The translations under genes and the position numbers were made by a program. This document shows, piece by piece, positions 17,943 to 27,247 of a stretch of DNA of 64,000 bases. Numbering within the stretch: the first letter of the stretch is position 1; the number at the start of each line of letters is the position of its first letter. The notes below the pieces were generated by a model that had not been told where the DNA came from, made no database searches, and saw nothing but the letters and a program-made list of their open reading frames with translations. Source of the DNA: Photobacterium lucens (GTDB lineage Bacteria > Pseudomonadota > Gammaproteobacteria > Enterobacterales > Vibrionaceae); the NCBI RefSeq assembly GCF_009873615.1, contig NZ_SSMG01000127.1, positions 32,518 to 96,517 on the forward strand, read 5' to 3'.

Positions 17943-17973
17943 CCTTTTTGTCAATGGGGGGAGGGAACCCAAA
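17943..17973 (-). promoter_or_regulatory. candidate preQ1-I riboswitch in the yhhQ leader
   Basis: The minus strand reads TTTGGGTTCCCTCCCCCCAT followed by TGACAAAAAGG, ending 6 bases before the yhhQ ATG. TGGG pairs with CCCA around a pyrimidine-rich loop. The tail TTGACAAAAAGG resembles the A-rich tail (TTAACAAAACAAGG) of the Thermoanaerobacter preQ1-I aptamer, which ends in the ribosome-binding site. COG1738 genes are known preQ1-I targets, so context fits well. The mechanism would be occlusion of the AAGG Shine-Dalgarno on ligand binding. The element is short and was matched by eye. Confidence 0.65.
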
Positions 17974-18070
17974 CATACTTTGTTGCCAGCGTTTTATCGC
18001 CAACAACGACCAGGTCGGCGATTATACAGAAACCAGCTTGCTTGCCTAGCTTTTGATCTTACCAGCAAAA

Positions 18071-18376
18071 TTAATTTAATAAGCTCGCAATAAAGGTGAG
18101 TGTTTCTTCATCGTCGTCACTCATAGCTTCAAGCCATAACGCCCCACTGTAATGCTCACCTTTTAACAGCAAACGACAACCTTCAAAATCAATCAACCAA
18201 ATATGCAGATCTGCATTGCTCTCTTTCTCTACCACAGTCGCATCAATGGCGAGTAAGAAGGATCCTGCGATCGTATCAAAACTATCGAAATCAAATTCAG
18301 GACTTTTAATCGATAAAAAACGTGCGTCGCGATCAAACTGACGAATACCGAATAGGTGACTTGTTACTGCTGTCAT
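18071..18376 (-). CDS. small conserved protein, probably DUF3630 family
   Basis: A 101-residue soluble protein of unknown function. It has no signal peptide or membrane segment. The sequence is mixed alpha/beta with acidic character (EFDFDSFDT, SDDDEETLTFIASLLN) and a central HIWLIDFEGCRLLLKGEHYS stretch. I place it tentatively in DUF3630 from its size and sequence as I remember them in vibrios. Two ATGs are adjacent; the second is better spaced from the GGAG ribosome-binding site (5 bases). No terminator separates it from yhhQ 98 bases downstream. Confidence 0.6.
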   Translation of the reverse strand: MTAVTSHLFGIRQFDRDARFLSIKSPEFDFDSFDTIAGSFLLAIDATVVEKESNADLHIWLIDFEGCRLLLKGEHYSGALWLEAMSDDDEETLTFIASLLN

Positions 18377-18489
18377 CATGACTCCTATTTATACCCAAGT
18401 GACTTGGGTCTATTACTTTAAATAGTGGCTTTCAATCCCTGTTAGCCCTTGATGTAACCAAGTGTTAATTAGCATTACAAAGGTTAAGG

Positions 18490-18691
18490 TTGCTCTAGTA
18501 TTCCACTTCTCATCATGGTCTTATTAGGCTGCTGCTAGAGCACGTTATCGCGAGTCCCGTCGCATGACCTAGCAGTCCGGTGAAATGAATATTCCACCAA
18601 ATACGCAAGCTGTTTTGTCGTGACCAAACACCCTATTAAGGCTGTTTCTTTAACGCATTCTAGCCGGGCTTACCATGAGCCCGGTTTTTTT
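18490..18691 (+). ncRNA. candidate small RNA ending at an orphan terminator next to recQ
   Basis: A strong plus-strand intrinsic terminator (CCGGGCT / AGCCCGG, 7-base loop, T7; 18664-18691) has no plus-strand gene before it. The only genes nearby are on the minus strand (DUF3630 and recQ). Upstream is further structure: CTGCTAG (18532-18538) pairs with CTAGCAG (18569-18575) and encloses GCGA...TCGC. TATTCCAC occurs twice (about 18499 and 18590). No convincing reading frame is present. The 5' end is unknown; a possible -35 TTGATG lies at 18449. I infer an sRNA transcribed toward recQ. Confidence 0.5.
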
Positions 18692-18715
18692 ATACCTGTC
18701 TTTTATGCTATCTGC

Positions 18716-20566
18716 TTAGTGTGGCTCATCAATCGCCAGTAAATGATCGCGGATCAAACCAAGAAACACCTCACCATATTTCTCAAGTTTTCGCTGCCCA
18801 ACCCCGTTTACTGCCAGAAAATCGCCGTTTGATGTCGGTAATCGCTCTGCCATTTCCATTAAGCTAGCATCATTAAATACCACGTATGGTGGCAGATCTT
18901 CTTCATCAGCAATGGCTTTACGCAATTTACGCAACTTGGCAAAAAGCTTTTTATCGTACTGACGATTCACCAACTTGTTCACTTTCATCGTACGGGCAAT
19001 GTTATCCAGCCGAGGTACTGCAAGCTCTAAGCTGACTTCTGCACGCAATAAAGGACGGGCTTTTTCCGTTAGCTGCAACACCGAGTTACGACTAATATTT
19101 TGAGTTAAGTACCCTAAATGAATTAACTGGCGTAATACACTAACCCAATACTCATGGCTGTAATCACGACCGATGCCATAAGTGCTGAGTTTGTCATGTC
19201 CATGCTCTCGAATGCGTTGGTTTTGCATCCCACGCAGCACTTCCACAATATAGGTAATACCAAAGCTTTGCTGCACACGGTAGACACAAGATAACGCTTT
19301 TTGCGCCACCTCCACCGCATTGAAACGCTTAGGCGGATCTAAACACACATCGCAGTTACCACACGGCTCATCACGGTGCTCACCAAAATAATGCAATAAT
19401 ACCTGACGACGGCAGGTTTGCGCTTCGGCAAAAGCGCCCATCGCATTGAGTTTATGTCGCTCAACATCTTTTTGTTGCCCTTCTGGCTTTTCATCTAAGC
19501 AGCGACGTAACCACGCTAAGTCAGCAGGATCGTAAAACATGACCGCTTCAGCTGGTAAGCCATCACGCCCTGCACGCCCTGTTTCTTGGTAATAGGATTC
19601 GATATTGCGGGGAATATCAAAATGCACCACAAAACGGACATTGGGTTTGTTGATCCCCATGCCAAAGGCAACGGTAGCCACCACAACATGAATATCATCA
19701 CGTTGAAAAGCCTCTTGCACATGTACACGTTCGGCATGCTCAAGCCCAGCATGATAGGCTTCGGCACGAATACCATTGTCTCGCAACTTCTCGCTGATCT
19801 GCTCTACCTTTTTACGGCTATTACAATAAATGATACCGCATTGGCCTCGCATCCCTTCGATATAGCGAATGATTTGCGTCAGCGGCTTGTGCTTTTCCCA
19901 CAAGGTGTAACGGATATTCGGACGATCAAAACTGCCCAAATACTCATGGGGCTTCGATAAGCCCAAACGCTGGATAATGTCATGACGGGTGGTTTCATCA
20001 GCGGTCGCAGTAAGTGCCATCACGGGCAGGTTATCAAACGACTGCTTCAGCAATCCTAACGCCGCATATTCAGGTCTAAAATCATGTCCCCATTGGGAAA
20101 TACAGTGGGCTTCATCGACGGCAACCATGGCAAGCGGCACATCACGCAAGCGATCAATAAAGTCGTGGGTTAACACGCGCTCCGGTGAGACATATACCAG
20201 TTTCACGTTGCCGGCTTGCATCGCTTCAAACACCGCAAAAATGTCATCACGGCTCATGGTGGAGTTAATGTAAGCGGCAGCAACACCATTGGCTTTGAGT
20301 TGGTCGACCTGATCTTTCATCAAGGAGATCAAAGGGGAAATAACCAAGGTTACTCCCTCTTTTAATAAAGCAGGGATCTGGTAGCACAAGGATTTACCAC
20401 CGCCTGTTGGCATGATCACCAAACAATCTTCATCACGGTTAACGGCATCAATCACATCCTGTTGACCCACGCGAAATTGCTGGTAACCAAAAACATCTTG
20501 GAGAACAGATTCACAACAAGGAGCAGATAACGCAGAACAAGGTTCACTGTGACAAACGGATGACAT
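18716..20566 (-). CDS. recQ: ATP-dependent DNA helicase RecQ
   Basis: 3'-5' superfamily 2 helicase of RecF-pathway recombination and fork repair. The 616 residues show Walker A PTGGGKSLCYQIP, the DEAH box DEAHCISQWGHDFR, ATADETTR, motif VI QETGRAGRDG, the zinc-binding RQC region with CRRQVLLHYFGE and CGNCDVC, and a C-terminal HRDC domain (about 535-612). Length and domains match E. coli RecQ (about 610). It is divergent from rarD, as in V. cholerae as I recall. Confidence 0.97.
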   Translation of the reverse strand: MSSVCHSEPCSALSAPCCESVLQDVFGYQQFRVGQQDVIDAVNRDEDCLVIMPTGGGKSLCYQIPALLKEGVTLVISPLISLMKDQVDQLKANGVAAAYINSTMSRDDIFAVFEAMQAGNVKLVYVSPERVLTHDFIDRLRDVPLAMVAVDEAHCISQWGHDFRPEYAALGLLKQSFDNLPVMALTATADETTRHDIIQRLGLSKPHEYLGSFDRPNIRYTLWEKHKPLTQIIRYIEGMRGQCGIIYCNSRKKVEQISEKLRDNGIRAEAYHAGLEHAERVHVQEAFQRDDIHVVVATVAFGMGINKPNVRFVVHFDIPRNIESYYQETGRAGRDGLPAEAVMFYDPADLAWLRRCLDEKPEGQQKDVERHKLNAMGAFAEAQTCRRQVLLHYFGEHRDEPCGNCDVCLDPPKRFNAVEVAQKALSCVYRVQQSFGITYIVEVLRGMQNQRIREHGHDKLSTYGIGRDYSHEYWVSVLRQLIHLGYLTQNISRNSVLQLTEKARPLLRAEVSLELAVPRLDNIARTMKVNKLVNRQYDKKLFAKLRKLRKAIADEEDLPPYVVFNDASLMEMAERLPTSNGDFLAVNGVGQRKLEKYGEVFLGLIRDHLLAIDEPH

Positions 20567-20772
20567 GGTAAGGCTCTTGGCTAAACAGGGCGTTCATTCT
20601 ATACCTAAAGTCCCCATTGATGCGAGGCACTAACTGGGCTATCAATGAAAAACGCAGCCCTGTTTTTCTCTAACCTTTTCTCCCACAATAAAAATAAATA
20701 CTGGAATAATCACCACTTCACTATATATACTGCTAAAGAATAAAATTTAACCAACTTTAGATTTGGAGTTTC

Positions 20773-21696
20773 ATGGAAGAGAACAACAATCTAGCCAAAC
20801 GTGGCATTATTCTCGCCATTGCGGCCTACACCATGTGGGGCATCGCACCGATTTATTTCAAATCACTATCACAAGTCACTGCCTTGGAGATCCTGAGCCA
20901 TCGGGTGATTTGGTCATTCTTTTTTCTCGCCCTGCTTATCATCATTGGTCGTCAACGCCATCGTGTTAGCGCGATCTTAAAGCAGCCCAAAACCCTCTTT
21001 TTGCTCCTCATCTCTGCTCTATTAGTCGGCTGTAATTGGCTCATTTTTATCTGGGCAGTGAATAACAATTATATTTTGGATGCCAGCTTAGGGTATTACA
21101 TCAACCCACTGCTCAACGTGTTGCTTGGAATGCTTGTGTTAGGGGAAAGATTACGCCCGCTGCAATGGGGAGCGGTACTGATTGCTGCCATTGGCGTGAT
21201 TGCAGAACTGATCCAATTTGGCTCACTCCCTTGGATTGCTTTTGCCCTTGCGATCAGTTTTGGCTTTTATGGGTTGCTCCGTAAGAAAATCAATATTGAT
21301 GCTCAAACCGGTCTTTTTATTGAAACTTGTGTGCTGCTACCGCTAGCAGCCATTTACCTTATCTTTATTACTGATAGCCCTACTGCCAATCTTGGTCAAA
21401 ACCCACTAAATCTAAACCTACTCTTACTGGCCGCAGGGATTGTGACCACCTTACCGCTACTGTGTTTTACTGGCGCTGCCACCAAATTGAGATTCTCGAC
21501 CTTAGGTTTCTTTCAATATATTGGCCCAAGTTTAATGTTTATTCTCGCCATTTTTCTTTATCAAGAACCGTTTAAATTAGAGCATGGGCTCACCTTTGGC
21601 TGTATTTGGTTCGCCCTGTTGTTATTCAGTGTTGATGGTATTCGTACTCACCGTTTACAGTCATCTGGGGGGAAACGACACCGCAAAGCACCGTGA
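20773..21696 (+). CDS. rarD: EamA family transporter RarD
   Basis: Predicted inner-membrane transporter of the drug/metabolite superfamily, named for a chloramphenicol-sensitivity association; the substrate is unknown. It has about ten transmembrane segments in two EamA repeats. RarD-typical sequences are GIILAIAAYTMWGIAPIYFK at the start, EILSHRVIWSFFFL, NNNYILDASLGYYINPLLNV and a C-terminal LRFSTLGFFQYIGPSLMFIL. At 307 residues it is slightly longer than E. coli RarD, with a basic tail (HRLQSSGGKRHRKAP). A GGAG lies 6 bases before an out-of-frame ATG at 20763-ish; the chosen ATG is the family start. Confidence 0.92.
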   Translation: MEENNNLAKRGIILAIAAYTMWGIAPIYFKSLSQVTALEILSHRVIWSFFFLALLIIIGRQRHRVSAILKQPKTLFLLLISALLVGCNWLIFIWAVNNNYILDASLGYYINPLLNVLLGMLVLGERLRPLQWGAVLIAAIGVIAELIQFGSLPWIAFALAISFGFYGLLRKKINIDAQTGLFIETCVLLPLAAIYLIFITDSPTANLGQNPLNLNLLLLAAGIVTTLPLLCFTGAATKLRFSTLGFFQYIGPSLMFILAIFLYQEPFKLEHGLTFGCIWFALLLFSVDGIRTHRLQSSGGKRHRKAP

Positions 21697-21813
21697 TGTG
21701 AAAGATCATTTGATATGTATGATATATCTCTCATTTTTATTACCTAAATCTATAAATTTAAAGTATAAAATAGTGTTCAGTTACGTCATTTAGCCCACTC
21801 AGAAGGATCATCT

Positions 21814-23577
21814 ATGCCAAGGTTTGCCCCACCTTTTGCCCTGTTATTGAGTGCTTGTTGTTTTTCATTACCTGTTTTTGCCAATGAAGCATCGCAAGCC
21901 TCTGATAATATTGAGCCAGAGCCAACCATTAGTCAGCAATCTCAGCAGCTAGTGAAGGGTAAAGAATGGATGATCGCCACTGCTAATAAATATGCCAGCG
22001 AAGCAGGAGCTGATGTTTTAAGTAAAGGCGGCAGTGCAGTGGATGCGATGATCACTGCACAATTGATTTTAGGCTTAGTAGAGCCTCAATCGTCAGGCAT
22101 TGGTGGCGGTGGGTTCTTGGTTTATTGGGATAACGACAACAACCAAATGACAACCTTTGATGGTCGAGAAACCGCACCTTTTGCTGCCACTCCCCGTTTG
22201 TTTCAAGACAATCAAGGTAAACCGCTAAAATTCTATGATGCAGTAGTTGGTGGGCGCTCTGTCGGCACACCGGGCACCATTAAACTCTTGTGGCGAAGCC
22301 ACGAGCAGTACGGCAAATTAGCGTGGAAGAGCCTATTTTTACCGGCGATTAAATTGGCAAAAGATGGCTTTATTGTTAGCCCTCGATTAGCGGCAATGGT
22401 TGAGCAAGATGCACAGCATTTAAGTCGTTATCCAGCAACCAAAGCCTACTTTTTTGATAATGATGGCAACCCTATAAAAGCAGGTACTAAGCTAACAAAC
22501 CCAGCTTATGCTAACACCTTACGCCAAATTGCTGATTACGGCCCCAAAGCGTTTTATCAGGGTGATATTGCCCGTGATATTGTCGAAGCCGTACAGCAAG
22601 CAGAAGGCAATCCCGGGGTATTAAATACCATGGATCTTGCCAGCTATAGCGTCAAACAACGAGAGCCTATTTGTGCTCCTTATCGTCAATATCAAGTGTG
22701 TGGCATGGGGCCACCAAGCTCTGGTGCACTCACTTTAGGGCAAATCTTGGCAATGCTAAACCATTATCCGCTGGCGAAATTAGGCGCTGATAATGCCGAA
22801 AGCTGGCGCTTAATTGGTGATGCCTCACGCCTTGCGTTTGCCGATCGTGGTCGCTATATGGCTGACAATGATTATGTACCCATGCCAACCCGAGGCTTAT
22901 TAGATCCAACTTACATAGCGCAACGTGCGGCATTACTGCAAGGCAAGCAAGCATTAACCAAGGTAGAGCCGGGCACACCACCATGGAATCATGCGCAGAA
23001 ACAAACGAGTAATGAGGCGATTGAGCTGCCATCCACCACCCATCTCTCTATTGTTGATAAAGAAGGTAATGTGGTATCGCTCACCTCTACCATTGAAAAC
23101 AGCTTTGGCTCACGTTTGATGGTCCGTGGCTTTTTACTTAATAACGAGCTCACGGATTTCTCATTCCGTAGCCAAATTGATGGTGTCCCTGTTGCCAATC
23201 GCATTGAGCCGGGCAAGCGTCCACGCTCATCGATGACACCGACAATAGTGATGAAAGATAATCAACCGGTACTAACCATTGGCTCACCGGGTGGCAGCCA
23301 GATCATCGGTTATGTCGCCAAAACGCTGGTCGCTTACCTTGATTGGGGCATGGATTTACAGCAAGCGATCAATCTACCGAACATGAATAACCGTTTTGGC
23401 ACCTTTGAATTAGAGCAAAACACCGCAGCAACTGCGTGGGCACCGAAACTCGAAAAACTGGGTTATAAAACGCAAATCAAAGATCTGAATTCGGGTATTC
23501 AAGCCATTAGCATTGCTCCAGAGCTACTCACCGGTGCCGCCGATCCACGTCGAGAAGGCAAAGTGATCAGCCGATAA
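21814..23577 (+). CDS. ggt: gamma-glutamyltransferase
   Basis: Periplasmic Ntn-hydrolase that cleaves the gamma-glutamyl bond of glutathione and transfers the group to water or amino acids. It is made as a proenzyme of 587 residues with a signal peptide (residues 1-24, LLLSACCFSLPVFANEA) and self-cleaves before the Thr in PSTTHLSIVDKEGNVVSLT (about residue 410). The substrate-binding GSPGGSQI lies in the small subunit, and DGRETAP and GGRSVGTPGT in the large one. Length is close to E. coli Ggt (580). It is monocistronic, with a terminator facing uvrD. Confidence 0.96.
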   Translation: MPRFAPPFALLLSACCFSLPVFANEASQASDNIEPEPTISQQSQQLVKGKEWMIATANKYASEAGADVLSKGGSAVDAMITAQLILGLVEPQSSGIGGGGFLVYWDNDNNQMTTFDGRETAPFAATPRLFQDNQGKPLKFYDAVVGGRSVGTPGTIKLLWRSHEQYGKLAWKSLFLPAIKLAKDGFIVSPRLAAMVEQDAQHLSRYPATKAYFFDNDGNPIKAGTKLTNPAYANTLRQIADYGPKAFYQGDIARDIVEAVQQAEGNPGVLNTMDLASYSVKQREPICAPYRQYQVCGMGPPSSGALTLGQILAMLNHYPLAKLGADNAESWRLIGDASRLAFADRGRYMADNDYVPMPTRGLLDPTYIAQRAALLQGKQALTKVEPGTPPWNHAQKQTSNEAIELPSTTHLSIVDKEGNVVSLTSTIENSFGSRLMVRGFLLNNELTDFSFRSQIDGVPVANRIEPGKRPRSSMTPTIVMKDNQPVLTIGSPGGSQIIGYVAKTLVAYLDWGMDLQQAINLPNMNNRFGTFELEQNTAATAWAPKLEKLGYKTQIKDLNSGIQAISIAPELLTGAADPRREGKVISR

Positions 23578-23608
23578 TCCCACGTATCCATCATCAAAAA
23601 ATCACAAA

Positions 23609-23640
23609 AAAGCCCAACACCGAAATGTGCTGGGCTTTAT
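23609..23640. terminator. bidirectional terminator between ggt and uvrD
   Basis: AAAGCCCAACAC / GTGCTGGGCTTT form a stem with one mismatch around CGAAAT. T-rich sequence follows on the plus strand (TTTATTTTCTTT), and the minus strand ends in T6 (plus-strand A6 at 23606-23611). It serves the convergent stops of ggt (23577) and uvrD (23678). Confidence 0.85.
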
Positions 23641-23677
23641 TTTCTTTAAGTGATTAATGCTCGCTTAACACTACTTA

Positions 23678-25849
23678 TTACATTGGTGTTAGCTTCGCGT
23701 ACTGGGTCACCAGCCATTTAATGCCTTCACCATTAAACGCAACTTGCACACGACTTTGTGCGCCACTGCCTTCAAAATTAATGATGGTGCCTTCACCAAA
23801 TTTAGGATGCTCAACACGCTGACCTAAATTAAAGCCCGTCTCATTAAAGTTGTTATTGACTTGCGCTTGGCTAAAACGACCACTGCTGGCTGGACGTGAT
23901 ACTTGCGCTTTCATTCGCACTTCTTCTACGAACTGCTCGGGAATTTCACGAATAAAGCGTGATGGTTTATGGAAGTTATCTTTACCGTATAGACGACGCA
24001 TTTCTGCATAGGTGATATACAGCTTTTGCATCGCACGGGTCATACCCACGTAACACAAACGACGCTCTTCTTCTAAACGTCCCACTTCTTCGGTGGTGCG
24101 TGAACTTGGGAACATGCCCTCTTCCACACCAACCATAAAGACCACAGGGAACTCTAGACCTTTGGCGCTGTGCATGGTCATCAGCTGTACCGCATCTTCA
24201 AAGTCATCCGCCTGACCATCACCTGCTTCTAACGCCGCATGGGCTAAGAACGCCGCTAATGGGCTCATGTCTTCAGCTTCTTCTGGGATCTCAAACTGAC
24301 GGGTCGCGGTCACCAATTCTTCTAAGTTCTCAATACGCGCTTGTGCTTTTTCGCCTTTTTCTTGCTCATACATCGCACGTAAACCGGAATTGCGGATCAC
24401 TTCGTCAGTTTGTTGGTACATAGGCAATTCAGCGGTGTCGTCTTCAAGTGCATTAATAAGCTCAATAAAACGACGTAGAGCATTACCCGCACGACCCGCT
24501 AATACCTGCTCTTCCAGCAGCGCAATACTTGCTTGCCACATGGTTAAACCACGATCGCGCGCTGCTAAACGAATGGTTTCTAAGGTGCGATCGCCCAAAC
24601 CACGAGTTGGGGTATTAACCACACGCTCAAAGGACGCATCATCGTTACGGTTTGAAATCAAACGCATGTAAGACAAAGCATCTTTAATTTCTTGGCGCTC
24701 GAAGAAGCGCATACCACCGTAAATACGATACGGCAGACCTGCTTGAATTAGTGCTTCTTCCAATACGCGAGATTGGGCGTTACTACGGTACAAGAAAGCC
24801 GTTTCGTTTAAGCTACCGCCTTGATCACGCCACTCTTTGATTTTGCCCACCGCAAAGCGTGCTTCATCAAGTTCGTTAAACGCAGAGTAAAGCGAAATCG
24901 GCTCCCCTTCACCGCCTTCGGTCCACAGCTTCTTACCCATGCGCTCATTGTTATTGGCGATAAGTTCGTTAGCTGCATTCAGAATATTGCCTGTTGAGCG
25001 GTAGTTTTGCTCAAGGAAAATCGACGACGCTTCGTTAAATTCATTTAAGAAACGTTGAATATTTTCTACTTTCGCTCCACGCCAACCATAGATCGACTGA
25101 TCATCATCACCGACAATCATCACATGGCAATCAGGCCCTGCCATTAAGCGTAGCCACGCAAACTGAATGCTGTTGGTATCTTGGAACTCGTCCACCAAAA
25201 TATGCTTAAAGCGCGCTTGATAGTGTTCACGAATATGCTTGTTATCACGCAATAACTCGTAAGATCGCAGCAATAACTCGGCAAAATCTACCATACCCGC
25301 ACGATCACAGGCTTCTTGGTAAGCGCTATAAATACGCAGCCAAGTTTTCTCTACCGGATCGTTATAAGTCTCGACGTGCTTAGGACGTAAGCCTTCATCT
25401 TTTTTGGCATTGATGTACCACGCCGCTTGACGGGCAGGCCAATGTTTTTCATCTAAATTCTGCGCTTTGATCAAACGGCGCAATAGACGCATCTGATCGT
25501 CAGAATCGAGGATATTGAAATCTTCGGGCAGACGAGCATCAAGATAATGAGCACGCAACATGCGGTGACATAAGCCGTGAAAAGTACCATTCCACATCCC
25601 CGCACTGGAGCCTTGCATTAACTCATTAATACGACCACGCATTTCTGCTGCCGCTTTATTGGTAAAGGTCACCGACATGATCGAGTACGGTGACGCTTGC
25701 TCTACCGATAACAACCAAGCAATGCGATGAACCAGCACACGTGTTTTACCACTGCCTGCACCCGCTAGTACGAGGTGGTTACCCAACGGTGCTGCCACCG
25801 CTTCTCTTTGTTTATCATTGAGCCCATCTAATAGGAGTGAAACGTCCAT
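23678..25849 (-). CDS. uvrD: DNA helicase II UvrD
   Basis: Superfamily 1A 3'-5' helicase of nucleotide excision and mismatch repair. Residues 1-723 include the Q-motif LNDKQREAVAAP, Walker A AGAGSGKTRVL, motif Ia VTFTNKAAAEM, Walker B VDEFQDTN, motif III GDDDQSIYGWRGA, motif IV LEQNYRST, MTMHSAKGLEF and the VGMTRAMQ motif VI. The C-terminus carries the Tudor-like RNA polymerase-interaction domain (LGQRVEHPKFGEGTI). The length matches E. coli UvrD (720). It is divergent from the bufferin operon. Confidence 0.98.
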   Translation of the reverse strand: MDVSLLLDGLNDKQREAVAAPLGNHLVLAGAGSGKTRVLVHRIAWLLSVEQASPYSIMSVTFTNKAAAEMRGRINELMQGSSAGMWNGTFHGLCHRMLRAHYLDARLPEDFNILDSDDQMRLLRRLIKAQNLDEKHWPARQAAWYINAKKDEGLRPKHVETYNDPVEKTWLRIYSAYQEACDRAGMVDFAELLLRSYELLRDNKHIREHYQARFKHILVDEFQDTNSIQFAWLRLMAGPDCHVMIVGDDDQSIYGWRGAKVENIQRFLNEFNEASSIFLEQNYRSTGNILNAANELIANNNERMGKKLWTEGGEGEPISLYSAFNELDEARFAVGKIKEWRDQGGSLNETAFLYRSNAQSRVLEEALIQAGLPYRIYGGMRFFERQEIKDALSYMRLISNRNDDASFERVVNTPTRGLGDRTLETIRLAARDRGLTMWQASIALLEEQVLAGRAGNALRRFIELINALEDDTAELPMYQQTDEVIRNSGLRAMYEQEKGEKAQARIENLEELVTATRQFEIPEEAEDMSPLAAFLAHAALEAGDGQADDFEDAVQLMTMHSAKGLEFPVVFMVGVEEGMFPSSRTTEEVGRLEEERRLCYVGMTRAMQKLYITYAEMRRLYGKDNFHKPSRFIREIPEQFVEEVRMKAQVSRPASSGRFSQAQVNNNFNETGFNLGQRVEHPKFGEGTIINFEGSGAQSRVQVAFNGEGIKWLVTQYAKLTPM

Positions 25850-26068
25850 CGCTATCTACTGGTTATTTATACAATGGTGATGATTATAACAGCACGAAAA
25901 AAGATTGCCTCGATATCTTCATCTTTCCTGCCTTACTCTACCATTTACAATCTTTATAATTTTTTTTCGCAATAAAGTGACAACTTCCCCTTTCCTATAA
26001 GACAAGAGCGTTTTAACGCCAACCAAGAAAAGTCTCGTCACCACCGACCAATGTTAAGAGGAAGTATT

Positions 26069-26332
26069 ATGAACAAGGTAAACAAGTTAGCATTAGCATC
26101 AGCAATGACAGGTTTAATCGCATTAGCCGGTAGTGTTGCCTCTACCTCAGCCGTGGCTGGAGAAGCGAAAGAAAAATGCTATGGCGTAGCAAAAGCAGGA
26201 AAGAATGACTGTGCCACCAAAACCTCATCTTGTGCGGGCACATCAAAAGTAGATGGTCAAAAAGATGCCTTTATTGCAGTACCGAAAGGCATGTGTGCCC
26301 GCCTTCACGGTGGCTCTACAGAGTCAGCATAA
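26069..26332 (+). CDS. bufA1: BufA1-type bufferin precursor peptide (DUF2282)
   Basis: An 87-residue secreted precursor of a copper-binding RiPP. A Sec signal peptide (about 1-31, ending STSAVAG) precedes a mature region with four Cys in the DUF2282 pattern: EKCYGVAKAGKNDCA, SSCAGTS and PKGMCARLHGG. In characterised BufA1 peptides the MNIO enzyme converts Cys to thiooxazoles and the product buffers copper in the periplasm (established for other bacteria; inferred here). The frame opens 6 codons earlier, but GAGGA lies 7-8 bases before the ATG at 26069. Its stop TAA is directly followed by the ATG of the next gene. The homologous Cupriavidus gene is gigP, as I recall. Confidence 0.9.
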   Translation: MNKVNKLALASAMTGLIALAGSVASTSAVAGEAKEKCYGVAKAGKNDCATKTSSCAGTSKVDGQKDAFIAVPKGMCARLHGGSTESA

Positions 26333-27247
26333 ATGAATAACTCAAGGTTAACGGATCTGATTGGGGTGGGCTTACGCTCACCGCATCATCAAAATTTTAT
26401 CGAGCAGTTGCCAAGCGTGGGCTGGTTAGAAATTCATAGTGAAAACTTTTTTAACCGCCATACACCACAGTATCAGCAACTCATGACAATCATGAAGCAT
26501 TACCCAATCAGTTGTCATGGTATTGGGTTATCACTGGGCTCTGCCGATCCGATTAACCTTGAGCATATAAAACAACTCAAACAACTGATTGAAGTCGTAA
26601 ACCCAATCATGGTTTCCGATCACCTCAGTTGGAGTTCAATTGACGGTCAATATTTTAATGATTTACTGCCGTTACCTTATACCGAACAAGCGTTAGATCT
26701 TTTTTGTCAGAAAGTTGTGCAAGTTCAAGACTTGCTTAATCGACAACTACTTATTGAAAACCCATCCAGTTATCTCAGCTTTGCACATTCTGTCATACCT
26801 GAATGGGAATTTTTAACCGCCGTACAACAACGCACAGGATGTGGTTTGTTATTGGATTTAAATAACATTTACGTCAATAGCTTTAACTATCAGTTTGATT
26901 GCCAAACCTACTTAAATGCCATTAACCCAGAAACAGTAAAAGAGATCCACTTAGCAGGCTTTACCGTCAAACACTTTCCGCAAGGAGAGATCTGGATTGA
27001 CACCCATAACCAGCCTGTTAGTGAGCCAGTGTGGCAACTTTACCGTCAATGGGTAGAGCAGCACGGTAAACATTTTCCCACCTTGATTGAATGGGATGCG
27101 GATTTACCACCATTAGAAAGATTACTCGCTGAAGCGGCTAAAGCTGACGTTATTCTTAAACGAGAACATCATCATGAAATATGCTGTAAAGAACAATCTT
27201 CACCACATCCAACAATCCTTTGCCAAAGCCCTGCAATATCAAGATAG
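26333..27247 (+). CDS. bufB: BufB, multinuclear non-haem iron oxidase (MNIO, DUF692)
   Basis: Predicted cytoplasmic TIM-barrel iron enzyme that modifies Cys of the adjacent precursor. Family segments in order are IGVGLRSPHHQNFI (near 11), SENFF, SCHGIGLSLGSADP (about 60-75), VSDHLSWSS, LLIENPSSYLSF, GLLLDLNNIYVNSFN, EIHLAGFTV, IDTHNQPVSEPVW and LIEWDADLPPLERLLAEA. These contain the His, Asp and Glu iron ligands expected of MNIOs. At 304 residues it is slightly longer than typical because of a C-terminal tail (KREHHHEICCKEQSS...) that overlaps bufC by 74 bases in another frame. It begins on the base after the bufA1 stop, so the two are coupled. Confidence 0.93.
   Translation: MNNSRLTDLIGVGLRSPHHQNFIEQLPSVGWLEIHSENFFNRHTPQYQQLMTIMKHYPISCHGIGLSLGSADPINLEHIKQLKQLIEVVNPIMVSDHLSWSSIDGQYFNDLLPLPYTEQALDLFCQKVVQVQDLLNRQLLIENPSSYLSFAHSVIPEWEFLTAVQQRTGCGLLLDLNNIYVNSFNYQFDCQTYLNAINPETVKEIHLAGFTVKHFPQGEIWIDTHNQPVSEPVWQLYRQWVEQHGKHFPTLIEWDADLPPLERLLAEAAKADVILKREHHHEICCKEQSSPHPTILCQSPAISR

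Noticed and set aside
25860..26068. GTGACA ... TATAAG as a promoter of the bufferin operon
   Set aside because: The spacing is 13 bases, too short for sigma70, and no clear ECF sigma or CueR-type site could be defined, so no promoter is annotated.
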